Shown piece after piece: positions 1 to 6,877 of a DNA stretch of 11,424 bases. Every line of letters starts with the position of its first letter. The first letter of the stretch is position 1. The notes below the pieces were generated by a model that ran no database searches, was not told the origin of the DNA, and saw nothing but the letters and a program-made list of their open reading frames with translations. The stretch is taken from NCBI GenBank assembly GCA_964508655.1, contig CAZDUO010000105.1:1-11424 (forward strand), given 5' to 3'. Source of the stretch: VBAS01 sp964508655 (GTDB lineage: Bacteria > Bacteroidota > Bacteroidia > Chitinophagales > Chitinophagaceae). The translations under genes and the position numbers were made by a program.

Positions 1-80
1 CACGCAAAGCCGCAAAGATAAAATACAAAAGACGCTAAGAGATTCTTTGCGTCTTGGCGAAATCTCTGCGTCTTTGCGTG
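1..80. repeat. Nested inverted repeat (CGCAAAG type) downstream of hemB
   Basis: Bases 1-20 and the reverse complement of 61-80 match at 17 of 20 positions, built from CGCAAAG words. Inside them, AAGACGC (29-35) pairs exactly with GCGTCTT (49-55), followed by AAGA (37-40) with TCTT (44-47) around a 3-base loop. The result is a long two-tier hairpin starting 4 bases past the hemB stop. It may act as a 3' processing or termination structure for the minus-strand operon, but it has no U-tract of a standard intrinsic terminator. From memory, CGCAAAG/CTTTGCG repeats are common between genes in Bacteroidota. The left end may extend beyond the window. Confidence 0.75.
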
Positions 81-84
81 CATA

Positions 85-1068
85 CTAACTTAACAGCCTC
101 ACCGCATCCCGTGCAAAATATGTTGCAATCAAATCCGCACCGGCTCTCTTGATGGAAGTAAGCACTTCCAGTATCGCTTTATCTTCATCCAGCCAGCCCA
201 TTTTCGCAGCCGATTTTATCATGGCATATTCGCCGCTGATGTTGTAGGCGCTTACCGGTACATGCACTGCATTTTTCACTTCACGGATAATGTCGAGATA
301 ACTCAACGCCGGTTTTACCATCACAATATCGGCGCCTTCTTCCACATCCATCAATACTTCTTTTATGGCTTCAAGACGATTGCTGTAATCCATCTGGTAG
401 GTTTTCTTATCGCCAAACCCCGGCGCACTGTCCAGCGCATCGCGGAAGGGCCCGTAAAAACAGGAAGCATACTTGGCGCTGTAAGCCATAATGCCCACAT
501 TGGTAAAATTATTTTCTTCCAGTCCGTTCCGGATGGCGCCGATGCGTCCATCCATCATATCGCTGGGCGCCATCATATCCGCACCGGCTTCGGCATGGCT
601 GATACTCATCTTCACCAGCGCCTCCACCGTTTCATCATTTACAATCTTTCCGTCCTTCACTATTCCATCGTGGCCGTAAGATGAATAAGGGTCAAGCGCC
701 ACATCTGTCATTACAAACATTTCCGGTACGGCATCTTTAATAGCCCGAATGCTGCGCTGCATCAGCCCGTCTTTATTCCATGCTTCTTTACCGGTGTTAT
801 CTTTCAGCCCGTCTTTGCATTTGATAAACAGCAGTACGCTTTTCAGGCCCATGGTCCAGAGTTCTTTTACTTCTTTCACGGTTATATCAAGACTGTTGCG
901 GTAATAACCGGGCATAGAAGCAATTTCAGTTTTGCTGTTTGTTCCTTCGTCAATAAACAAAGGCACAATAAAATCATCCGGCGACAGTTTGGTTTCAGCA
1001 ACTAAAGAACGGATGGCAGCGGACTTTCTTAAAATCCTGTTTCGTCTTTGTAAATACATAAGATTCAT
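85..1068 (-). CDS. hemB: Delta-aminolevulinic acid dehydratase (porphobilinogen synthase)
   Basis: This cytoplasmic enzyme condenses two 5-aminolevulinate molecules into porphobilinogen. The 327-residue product has the usual family length. The two Schiff-base lysines are visible: Lys199 in YSAKYAS and Lys252 in MVKPALSYLD. The metal-site segment at 122-135 reads DVALDPYSSYGHDG, so the three cysteines of zinc-dependent enzymes are replaced by Ala124, Asp126 and Asp134; this is the aspartate-type site of magnesium- or potassium-responsive HemB proteins. The start is ATG at 1068, with a second in-frame ATG three codons later (1059) that begins at the usual family N-terminus MYLQRRNR; either could be used. 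No Shine-Dalgarno sequence is seen. It is the last gene of the minus-strand operon, 53 bases after hemF, and its TAG stop is followed by the 1-80 hairpin. Confidence 0.97.
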   Translation of the reverse strand: MNLMYLQRRNRILRKSAAIRSLVAETKLSPDDFIVPLFIDEGTNSKTEIASMPGYYRNSLDITVKEVKELWTMGLKSVLLFIKCKDGLKDNTGKEAWNKDGLMQRSIRAIKDAVPEMFVMTDVALDPYSSYGHDGIVKDGKIVNDETVEALVKMSISHAEAGADMMAPSDMMDGRIGAIRNGLEENNFTNVGIMAYSAKYASCFYGPFRDALDSAPGFGDKKTYQMDYSNRLEAIKEVLMDVEEGADIVMVKPALSYLDIIREVKNAVHVPVSAYNISGEYAMIKSAAKMGWLDEDKAILEVLTSIKRAGADLIATYFARDAVRLLS

Positions 1069-1071
1069 TTA

Positions 1072-1130
1072 TGGGTAATGGGTAATTAGTGTTGAGTAAA
1101 ACACTCATCACTGATCACGCATCATTGATT
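1072..1130. repeat. Heptad repeats and hairpin between hemF and hemB
   Basis: Read on the plus strand, ATGGGTA occurs twice in tandem from about 1070. Read on the minus strand, the hemF end runs GATGCGT, GATCAGT, GATGAGT, a 7-base-phased degenerate repeat that contains the hemF stop. GTGTTGAGT (1089-1097) and ACTCATCAC (1103-1111) form an 8-of-9 hairpin with a 5-base loop. It lies within the operon, so it is more likely an RNA-processing or stability element, or a neutral repeat, than a full terminator. Confidence 0.6.
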
Positions 1131-2060
1131 TAGCCAGTCTTTCGGGCTCAAACACACCTGCAACAGCTTATCCTCTTCGCTTCCCGGTTCCGGTTGATAG
1201 TTATATTCAAACCGTATGGTTGGCGGCAGGCTCATCAATATGCTTTCAATTCTTCCGTTTGTTTTTAGCCCGAACAATGTACCCCGGTCGTGCACTAAAT
1301 TAAATTCAACATACCGTCCCCTTCTTATTTCCTGCCAGCGCTTATGTGCCGCATTGTAAGGCATGTTCTTTCTTTTTTCAACAATGGGAAGGTAGGCATT
1401 GATAAATGCTTCACCACAACTCTTTCCAAAGTTTACCCAGAAATTCACATCATGGATTTCATCGGGCCGCTGGTAGTCATAAAAAATTCCTCCTATACCC
1501 CGTCGCTCCGCATTGCGGTGCCGGTTCACAAAATAGTTATCACATTCTTTTTTGAATTTGGGATAAAACGAAGTGTCAAATTCGTCGCAAGCATTTTTGT
1601 GAATCTGGTGAAAGTGTTTTGCATCTGCTTCAAACAAATAATAAGGCGTAAGATCAGCGCCGCCACCAAACCACCTGTCCATCACTTCATCCTTTTCATT
1701 ATACAGTTCGAACATGCGGTAATTGCAATGAACGGTTGGCACAAACGGGTTAGCAGGATGAATCACCAGGCTCAATCCGCAGGCAAACCATTTCGCCCCA
1801 TTTATTCCCAGGTGGTTCCTCATTGCCTCAGTTACTTCACCAAAAACAACTGAAGTATTAACGCCCCCTTTTTCAAACACATTGCCATTTGCAATCACTC
1901 TTGTGTTGCCGCCACCTCCTTCGGGGCGTTCCCATTTGTCTTCAATAAATTTTGCTTTGCCATCAGCATTTTCGAGTACCGTGCAGATTTTATCCTGAAG
2001 ATCATGAATAAGCTTTATCCACTCTTCCCTTACGTTTCTATTTATAATTATTTCACTCAT
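1122..2060 (-). CDS. hemF: Oxygen-dependent coproporphyrinogen III oxidase
   Basis: The enzyme uses O2 to decarboxylate two propionate side chains of coproporphyrinogen III, giving protoporphyrinogen IX. The 312-residue protein is colinear with the HemF family: a glycine-rich segment WERPEGGGGNTRV at 43-55, HPANPFVPTVHCNYR at 101-115, the hallmark WFGGGADLTPYY at 130-141, RRGIGGIFYDY at 186-196, and RRGRYVEFNLVHDRG at 246-260. No cofactor motif is expected, and the family is cofactor-free. It starts at ATG 2060, 31 bases after the hemE stop, so it is probably co-transcribed. Its TGA stop lies inside a run of 7-base repeats. The window also carries the oxygen-independent alternative hemN, so this gene would serve aerobic conditions. 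Confidence 0.97.
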   Translation of the reverse strand: MSEIIINRNVREEWIKLIHDLQDKICTVLENADGKAKFIEDKWERPEGGGGNTRVIANGNVFEKGGVNTSVVFGEVTEAMRNHLGINGAKWFACGLSLVIHPANPFVPTVHCNYRMFELYNEKDEVMDRWFGGGADLTPYYLFEADAKHFHQIHKNACDEFDTSFYPKFKKECDNYFVNRHRNAERRGIGGIFYDYQRPDEIHDVNFWVNFGKSCGEAFINAYLPIVEKRKNMPYNAAHKRWQEIRRGRYVEFNLVHDRGTLFGLKTNGRIESILMSLPPTIRFEYNYQPEPGSEEDKLLQVCLSPKDWLNQ

Positions 2061-2100
2061 TATTCATCACAGATTATTCATCACCCGATAGCTATCGGGT
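2061..2100. repeat. Palindrome plus 14-base repeats at the hemE/hemF junction
   Basis: An exact 18-base palindrome ACCCGATAG/CTATCGGGT occupies 2083-2100 and contains the hemE stop codon and its last two codons. On the minus strand it is followed by two near-identical 14-base units, GTGATGAATAATCT and GTGATGAATAATGA, filling the gap to hemF. The stretch CTATCGGGTGATGAAT recurs exactly at the hemN 3' end (about 9446-9461). Confidence 0.8.
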
Positions 2101-3129
2101 CATCACTACTGCACATTCCTTCACCGCCTCCACAAATGCTTTTGCATTTTCCACCGGCACATTGGGTGTAATGCCATGGCCTAAGTTGGCGATATATTTC
2201 TGCGCCCCAAACTCTGCTATCATTTCCCGCACCCATTTTTTTATCTGCGATATTGGCGCCAGCAGCTTTGCCGGGTCAAAATTACCCTGCAAGGTGATTT
2301 TATTTTCCGTCAGCTCTCTGGCAAATTTTGGTGCGATGGTCCAGTCAATACCGATACCGGCAGCGCCGCTGTTGCTTAACTCTTTCAGCGCATACCAGCT
2401 TCCTTTCGGAAATAAAATGACCGGCGCATCATCTTTCAGTGCGTCGGCAATCTGTATCAAATAAGGCTGGGCAAAAGTTTTAAAATCTTCCGGCGATAAT
2501 GAGCCTGCCCAGCTGTCGAATACCTGTACCGTATCAGCGCCTGCCTCTGCCTGCGCTTTTAAATAGTCAATAGTGATGTCCGTTATTTTTTGAAGTAATA
2601 AATGAGCCAGTTGCGGCTCGGTATAGGCAAACTGTTTTGCTTTTTCCCACGTTTTGCTGCCTTTGCCTTCTATCAAATAACACAGTATGGTCCATGGGGC
2701 ACCGGCAAAGCCAATCAGCGGCACGCGGCCGTTGAGCTCTTTTTTTGTCAGCCGCAATGCGTCCATCACATAGCTTAAACTCTCCCCTGCACCATTCGTG
2801 ATTAATGCATCAATATCTTTCTTTGTCAAAATTGTTTTGGGCAGAAAAGGTCCTTTGCCGTCTTCCAGCAGTACCTCCACACCCATAGCCTGCGGTATTA
2901 CCAGTATGTCGGAAAAAATAATGGCAGCATCCACGCCAACCTGGTCAACGGGCTGCAAAGTGATTTCACAGGCAAGCTCCGGCGTCCGCACACGGGTGAA
3001 GAAATCATATTTCTCCCGCAGCTTCATATAATCCGGTAAATATCTCCCGGCCTGCCGCATCATCCATACAGGAGGCCGCTCCACTCTTTCTCCGCGAAGG
3101 GCTTTTAATAGTAAATCATTTATTGGCAT
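2092..3129 (-). CDS. hemE: Uroporphyrinogen III decarboxylase
   Basis: This cytoplasmic, cofactor-free enzyme removes four acetate carboxyls from uroporphyrinogen III to give coproporphyrinogen III. The 345-residue product has the standard length. Recognisable signatures are PPVWMMRQAGRYLPDY at 19-34 (substrate-binding arginines), FSDIL at 72-76 with the catalytic aspartate Asp74, the family signature GFAGAPWT at 140-147, VFDSWAG at 203-209, and NLGHGI at 315-320 with His318. The ATG at 3129 begins at the family N-terminus. The upstream gap to hemD is about 500 bases and is occupied by the four-helix-bundle gene and its repeats. The stop TAG lies in a perfect palindrome, so the C-terminal Thr-Arg is encoded by repeat sequence. 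Confidence 0.97.
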   Translation of the reverse strand: MPINDLLLKALRGERVERPPVWMMRQAGRYLPDYMKLREKYDFFTRVRTPELACEITLQPVDQVGVDAAIIFSDILVIPQAMGVEVLLEDGKGPFLPKTILTKKDIDALITNGAGESLSYVMDALRLTKKELNGRVPLIGFAGAPWTILCYLIEGKGSKTWEKAKQFAYTEPQLAHLLLQKITDITIDYLKAQAEAGADTVQVFDSWAGSLSPEDFKTFAQPYLIQIADALKDDAPVILFPKGSWYALKELSNSGAAGIGIDWTIAPKFARELTENKITLQGNFDPAKLLAPISQIKKWVREMIAEFGAQKYIANLGHGITPNVPVENAKAFVEAVKECAVVMTR

Positions 3130-3138
3130 AAAGAATGT

Positions 3139-3170
3139 ATGTCTGATTTAGGATGCCTGATGTCGGATAT
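3139..3170 (+). repeat. Left copy of the 14-base repeat flanking the four-helix-bundle gene
   Basis: Two to two-and-a-half units of a 14-base repeat, each made of two 7-mers of the GATGTCT / GATTTAG type. The 17 bases 3139-3155 are an exact reverse complement of 3610-3626, so the repeats on either side of the gene are inverted relative to each other. Confidence 0.8.
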
Positions 3171-3193
3171 ACAACAAATTATACATCCTGCAT

Positions 3194-3558
3194 TCATTTC
3201 TTCTTGTTTCGTTTTGCTTTGTTTGTTTTATCTGTTGCAGCAAATATGGCTGTGAGTTCATATGCTTCCCGGATCAACCTTTCGAGTTCTGCTCCGTTTT
3301 GAAGTTTTGCATCTTTTGCACTTCCAGCCAGTAATGACTTTCATCAGCCTCTTCCAGGACGACTTCTATTTTATAAATAAAATCATCAGACGATTTAGCT
3401 CTTACAGAGGCCCGGTAGTTTGCGCCAACCGAACCTGCAGCTTTTATTAATTGCTTTGCAGTTTCAAAGCCTGCTGTATTTCTTGGAAACTCTTCGCACA
3501 ATTTAATTACATCCACATGAAACTTTTTAGTTCTTGCTTCTAAGTCTTTTCTTGTCAT
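3194..3558 (-). pseudogene. Four-helix-bundle protein (23S rRNA intervening-sequence type), frameshifted
   Basis: The readable frame from ATG 3558 gives 94 residues ending at 3274. It carries the family core: an N-terminal helix after MTRKDLEARTKKF, then SVGANYRASVRAKS, then a helix with EEADESHYWLE. The expected last helix is in another frame: after one base is restored in the AAAA run (minus strand, 3314-3317), the protein continues with LERLIREAYELTAIFAAT and a basic tail to a TGA at 3194-3196, giving 121 residues, the usual length. This family occurs in 23S rRNA intervening sequences and as stand-alone genes; its fold also occurs in the Avd protein of diversity-generating retroelements. 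Its cellular role is not settled. I chose 3558 over ATG 3612 because the extra 18 residues are unlike the family and overlap a promoter and the flanking repeat. The gene interrupts the hem operon between hemD and hemE. The frameshift could be real or a sequencing error. Confidence 0.8.
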
Positions 3559-3577
3559 GATGAGGATTTTTATGGAT

Positions 3578-3609
3578 GAAAAGTATGTTTCTAAGTTAAG
3601 AAAATCAAA
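3578..3609 (-). promoter_or_regulatory. Possible promoter of the four-helix-bundle gene
   Basis: On the minus strand TTTG (3606-3609) is followed after 20 bases by TACTTTTC (3578-3585), one base off the Bacteroidota -7 consensus TAnnTTTG. The TTTG is supplied by the flanking heptad repeat. The position fits the ATG at 3558. Confidence 0.35.
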
Positions 3610-3641
3610 CATCCTAAATCAGACATCCTACATCAGACATC
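3600..3641 (-). repeat. Right copy of the 14-base repeat (three units), overlapping the hemD stop
   Basis: On the minus strand there are three successive 14-base units: GATGTCTGATGTAG, GATGTCTGATTTAG and GATGTTTGATTTTC. Bases 3610-3626 are the exact 17-base inverted partner of 3139-3155. The hemD stop (3633-3635) and its last two codons lie in the first unit. Confidence 0.8.
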
Positions 3642-4340
3642 AGCAAAGTATTCTAAGAGCTTCCTCACCAAACTCTCTTTCCCCGGCTCATCACCAATGA
3701 TGACTTTATTGCTGCTGTATTTTTTTATTTCGTCCGCAGTGCTGTTGCCTATGGCAAACAAAATCGTCCGCTTATTTACTTTGTTGTGCTTAAAAAAACT
3801 TTCCACAGCACTCGGGCTGAAAAACAAAATGCCATGATATTCTTTTTTTATTTTGTGGGGCAAGAGTATAGTTTGATACACTACTATCTCATCCACTTCA
3901 ATATCATGCCGGCGCAGGATTTCCAGTAAGTCTTCTCTTCGCCGGTCGCCGCAGAAGAAAATCACTTCATCTGAATCACTTTCGAAAGCAATCAGCTCAG
4001 CAAGTTCTGTTGCATTGTCCGCGGTTCCTGCAATACTTTCTTCGGCAAAATATTTTTTTACCAGTTGCTTTGTGGCATGGCCAATACAATAAATTTTCCA
4101 GTCCGGATGCTGGCCTTCCTTCTCCGTTGCTACGGCTTCCACCGCATTCATGCTGGTAAACACAACCGTGGCCGATTGCATGTAGGCATTTTCTATTTCC
4201 TGTTGCACTTCCACCGACTGTACCGGCTCGGTTTCAATAAATGAAAGTTCATCTATACAGATACCTGCCGCTTCTGCCTCTTCAATGAGCGACGGAGCTA
4301 ATGACCTTGTTGATAATATGCAGATTTTATTTTTGGACAT
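3633..4340 (-). CDS. hemD: Uroporphyrinogen III synthase
   Basis: The enzyme closes hydroxymethylbilane to uroporphyrinogen III with inversion of ring D. Sequence conservation in HemD is low, but the 235-residue length, position after hemC and local motifs agree: an N-terminal strand ICILSTRSL at 6-14, VVFTSMNAVEAV at 59-70 (the TS-x-N-A pocket), VVYQT at 153-157 at the domain linker, FFSPSAVESF at 173-182, and FAIGNSTADEIK at 195-206. Two alternating HemD-like half-domains are plausible. It starts at ATG 4340, 77 bases after hemC. It contains a run of seven T (4053-4059) in frame. Its last two codons and TGA stop fall in the 14-base repeat, so the C-terminus may have been altered by repeat insertion. 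Confidence 0.92.
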   Translation of the reverse strand: MSKNKICILSTRSLAPSLIEEAEAAGICIDELSFIETEPVQSVEVQQEIENAYMQSATVVFTSMNAVEAVATEKEGQHPDWKIYCIGHATKQLVKKYFAEESIAGTADNATELAELIAFESDSDEVIFFCGDRRREDLLEILRRHDIEVDEIVVYQTILLPHKIKKEYHGILFFSPSAVESFFKHNKVNKRTILFAIGNSTADEIKKYSSNKVIIGDEPGKESLVRKLLEYFADV

Positions 4341-4372
4341 TATTAATTCTGTATAGGTCTGTAAGCATACTT

Positions 4373-4398
4373 AGCCGGCAGACGAGGTTTGCCGGGCT
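4373..4398. other. Imperfect hairpin between hemC and hemD
   Basis: AGCCGGCA (4373-4380) pairs with TGCCGGGCT (4390-4398), eight pairs with one bulged base, around a 9-base loop. It lies in the 77-base gap inside the operon and has no U-tract. A role in RNA processing or attenuation is only a guess. Confidence 0.4.
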
Positions 4399-4417
4399 GG
4401 CGGATGCGCTGCAAAAC

Positions 4418-5416
4418 TTATAGGTTTTGCTTATTTGCCTTTCGCAGTTTTTCTACAATTGCCTCACCGCCCTGCGCCAGCAATTGCTGCGCTGCTTTCA
4501 CTCCTATATCTGCCGAATCTTTTAACCGCTTCGTCATTTCTACTTCCGCTATTTCTTTGCCATCCGGCGACAAAATATTTCCCTTAAAATGAATTTCGCC
4601 GTTTTCAACAGTACCCAGTGCGCTGATGGGAGTGGAACAACCGCCAAGGAGGGTTCTCAAAAAATCTCTTTCAATTTTTGTGCATACTGCTGTTTCCTCA
4701 TCGTTGAATGATTGGCAACTTTGAAATACAGATTCCTCGTCTTCCCTGCACACAACCATAATGGCGCCTTGTGCCGGCGCCGGCAACATCCAGTCAAGTT
4801 CAATCGAATTTTCAGGTCGCAGATTGATTCTTTCCAGGCCCGCTGCGGCGAATATAGCCCCATGCCAGTTGCTTTCTTCCAGTTTCTTCAATCGTGTATT
4901 TACATTGCCGCGCAGATTTTCAATATGATGATGAGGATAGCGGTGAAGCCACTGGGCTTTACGGCGGATGCTGCTGGTCGCTATTGTCAACGGTGAATGG
5001 TGAATGGTGAATGGAATCCCCATGTTGTTATTGACCATTGACCATTGACTATTCGCAAACCCCAATTGCCCCCCCACCACTGACAACTCACCATTATAAA
5101 CGAGCAAATCCTTAAACGAACCTCTTTTCAGCACCGCTGCCTGTACAATTCCCTTTGCCGGTTGCGTCGGCACATCTTTCATCGAATGAACGGCCACATC
5201 AATTTTACCGCTCAGCAATGCGGCATCCAGGCTTCTTGTAAACACACCCTGCACACCCATTTCATACAATGGAGTTTTCAAATCAATATCGCCTTCGCTT
5301 TTGATATACACCAGGTCGGAAGCAAAGCCATGTTGCGCAAGCAACTCCTTTACCTGCATAGCCTGCCATGTGGCCAACTGGCTTTCCCTGGTTCCGATTC
5401 GGATTGTTCGTCCCAT
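4418..5416 (-). CDS. hemC: Porphobilinogen deaminase (hydroxymethylbilane synthase) with an inserted loop
   Basis: The enzyme polymerises four porphobilinogens onto a dipyrromethane cofactor to make hydroxymethylbilane. Visible family marks are IRIGTRESQLATWQA at 5-19, HSMKDVP at 77-83 with catalytic Asp81, ATSSIRRKAQ at 146-155, LRGNVNTRL at 168-176, LPAPAQGAI at 211-219, and LLGGCSTPI at 256-264 with the cofactor-anchoring Cys260. At 332 residues it is longer than the usual 300-310. The excess is at about 109-144, where the normal short LPxGAxIGTSS-like segment is replaced by a Gly/Ser/Asn-rich stretch partly encoded by heptad repeats (4989-5053). All catalytic residues remain, so the insert probably forms a tolerated surface loop. 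It starts at ATG 5416, 6 bases after the hemA stop, implying tight co-transcription. Confidence 0.95.
   Translation of the reverse strand: MGRTIRIGTRESQLATWQAMQVKELLAQHGFASDLVYIKSEGDIDLKTPLYEMGVQGVFTRSLDAALLSGKIDVAVHSMKDVPTQPAKGIVQAAVLKRGSFKDLLVYNGELSVVGGQLGFANSQWSMVNNNMGIPFTIHHSPLTIATSSIRRKAQWLHRYPHHHIENLRGNVNTRLKKLEESNWHGAIFAAAGLERINLRPENSIELDWMLPAPAQGAIMVVCREDEESVFQSCQSFNDEETAVCTKIERDFLRTLLGGCSTPISALGTVENGEIHFKGNILSPDGKEIAEVEMTKRLKDSADIGVKAAQQLLAQGGEAIVEKLRKANKQNL
4989..5053 (-). repeat. Heptad repeat block inserted in frame inside hemC
   Basis: On the minus strand, three TGGTCAA-type 7-mers (5031-5053) and three ATTCACC 7-mers (4992-5012) flank a short spacer. Together they encode about residues 121-142 of HemC. 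The block is about 65 bases, close to the roughly 22 residues by which HemC is too long. The same two-part design lies upstream of hemH at 6962-7005. Confidence 0.85.
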
Positions 5417-5422
5417 TTCTGT

Positions 5423-6643
5423 TTATGCCCCGGTGGCAAGAAATTCATTGATGGCTTCGATATAATAACAACCTTTCTGGTCCTGCTCCTTCATCTTGGA
5501 AGCCATACCGTCAATCACCCGCTGAATTTTTTTATCGGGATTTTGATGCTGAACTAAAGGTATGAATAATGGGGAAGTATGAATTTCCTTGAGCTTGCTC
5601 TTAACCGCCCTCAGCACCGGCACATGCCTGCGCATATTGTACCAGTCAATAAATTCGTCAATATGTTCTGCAATGATGGCGTTTGCTTTCGGCACTTCGG
5701 CCTGGCGCATGGCAAGCGTTTCATCTTTCATCTTCGACAGGTCGTCCACATTCACCAGCGTTATATGGGGCAGTTGCCGTGCCATGGCATCCACATTATA
5801 GGGAATGGAAAAATCAATGATGAGTTTTTTATTCAAACCGGCAAGATGTGCACAGGTAATCACCGCCTGCCCGGCATTGGTGGCAACAAGAATGATATCG
5901 GCTTCGGCAATCCACTGCTGCAGCTCATCCATCTTTGCCGGTTGCAAACCCAACTCTGCAGCAAGCGTTGCTGCTTTTTCTTCGGTGCGGTTAATGAGAG
6001 TTATTTTTTTGGCGCCAAGATAATCAACCAGGTTCTTGCAGGTATTACGGCCGATTTTGCCTGTACCAAGCAAAAGAATTTTTTTACTCTTAATATTTTT
6101 TACATGCCGGCGGAGGTATTGAATAGCTGCAAAAGAAACCGACACGGTGCCGCTGCTCAGCGCCGTCCGGTTTTTCACGGCTTTGGATGATTGCAGCATG
6201 CAGTTCACGAGGCGTTCGGTGAAAGCGTCAATGCGGTCGTATTGTTTGGCCCATTTGGCCGCCTGCTTTATTTGCCCGATGATTTCATAATCCCCAAGAA
6301 TCTGTGAATCGAGACCGGCGCCGACATAAAAAAAATGCTTCACGGCTTCCACGCCTTGTTTGGTATAGGCCAATGAGGAGAACAACTCCTGCGAACCTTC
6401 GGTTTGCGAGCAGAGAAGTTGTACCAGTTGAGAAGCGTTTTCGGCAAAGCCATAAATTTCGGTACGATTGCAGGTGGATACGATGAAAAATTCGGAGATG
6501 CCATAAGCAGGTGCTGTCTCCAGCAGGTGTGCATATTTTTCCTGGCTGATGGCAAAGCGTCCTCTTGTTTCCGCATCCGACTTGCGGTAGTTGATTCCGG
6601 TTACAAAAAATCCTGATATATCTTTTGGTTCAGTGCCGTGCAT
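5423..6643 (-). CDS. hemA: Glutamyl-tRNA reductase
   Basis: The NADPH-dependent enzyme reduces glutamyl-tRNA to glutamate-1-semialdehyde, the first committed step of the C5 pathway. The 406-residue protein shows, in order: FFVTGINYRKSD at 12-23, STCNRTEIYG at 56-65 with the nucleophile Cys58, GLDSQILGDYEIIGQIKQA at 110-128, a Rossmann segment LLLGTGKIGRN at 190-200, INRTEEKA at 217-224, VATNA at 253-257, and a C-terminal dimerisation helix region. I use ATG 6643. An upstream TTG (6667) would add eight residues but overlaps the -7 promoter element. It heads the operon, 6 bases before hemC. The partner aminomutase HemL is not in the window. Confidence 0.96.
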   Translation of the reverse strand: MHGTEPKDISGFFVTGINYRKSDAETRGRFAISQEKYAHLLETAPAYGISEFFIVSTCNRTEIYGFAENASQLVQLLCSQTEGSQELFSSLAYTKQGVEAVKHFFYVGAGLDSQILGDYEIIGQIKQAAKWAKQYDRIDAFTERLVNCMLQSSKAVKNRTALSSGTVSVSFAAIQYLRRHVKNIKSKKILLLGTGKIGRNTCKNLVDYLGAKKITLINRTEEKAATLAAELGLQPAKMDELQQWIAEADIILVATNAGQAVITCAHLAGLNKKLIIDFSIPYNVDAMARQLPHITLVNVDDLSKMKDETLAMRQAEVPKANAIIAEHIDEFIDWYNMRRHVPVLRAVKSKLKEIHTSPLFIPLVQHQNPDKKIQRVIDGMASKMKEQDQKGCYYIEAINEFLATGA

Positions 6644-6664
6644 ACAATGCTTTATTCGTAAACG

Positions 6665-6697
6665 CAAAAATACTTTCGGTAATTTCAGGCTCCCAAA
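6665..6697 (-). promoter_or_regulatory. hemA operon promoter
   Basis: On the minus strand, TTTG (6694-6697), a 21-base spacer, then TATTTTTG (6665-6672): a full match to the Bacteroidota primary-sigma consensus TTTG / TAnnTTTG. Transcription would start about 15 bases before the ATG at 6643. Confidence 0.75.
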
Positions 6698-6727
6698 ATC
6701 TCTGTCATTGCACTGTCATTTTACCGT

Positions 6728-6741
6728 TTGATTTTCATCAG
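6728..6741. promoter_or_regulatory. FNR/CRP-like palindrome upstream of hemA
   Basis: TTGAT-TTTC-ATCAG differs from the FNR consensus TTGAT-N4-ATCAA by one terminal base. It lies 55 bases upstream of the hemA -7 element, a suitable distance for an upstream activator or co-regulator. A matching site precedes hemN. Confidence 0.4.
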
Positions 6742-6877
6742 ATGAATGGCTGTTCGTAATCAGGTTGCATGTTGACAGGAAAGCGATTTTTATCCAATCA
6801 AAATATACGGCCGTTCACTCAAAAAAGGTTTGCAACCGGCAAAATTTATTGTAAAGATTTTTATGTCACCGGCTTTT

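Noticed and set aside
3175..3183. TATAATTTG upstream of hemE (minus strand) as an internal promoter
   Set aside because: The spacing between TA and TTTG is one base too long for TAnnTTTG, and no -33 element is clear; it may be chance in AT-rich DNA.
3559..3612. Upstream ATG at 3612 for the four-helix-bundle gene
   Set aside because: The added 18 residues come partly from the flanking repeat and overlap a likely promoter; family members begin close to MTRKDLEARTKK.
4989..5053. CRISPR-like array in the hemC repeats
   Set aside because: Units are 7 bases, adjacent and coding; there are no 20-40 base repeats with unique spacers and no cas genes.
5579..6190. Long plus-strand reading frame (203 codons) opposite hemA
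   Set aside because: It is antisense to a clear glutamyl-tRNA reductase and has no recognisable motifs. Other antisense frames (262-684, 1344-1853, 5162-5557) were dismissed for the same reason.
6644..6667. TTG start adding eight residues to HemA
   Set aside because: The TTG overlaps the TATTTTTG promoter element, and the extra residues do not resemble the family N-terminus; ATG 6643 fits better.
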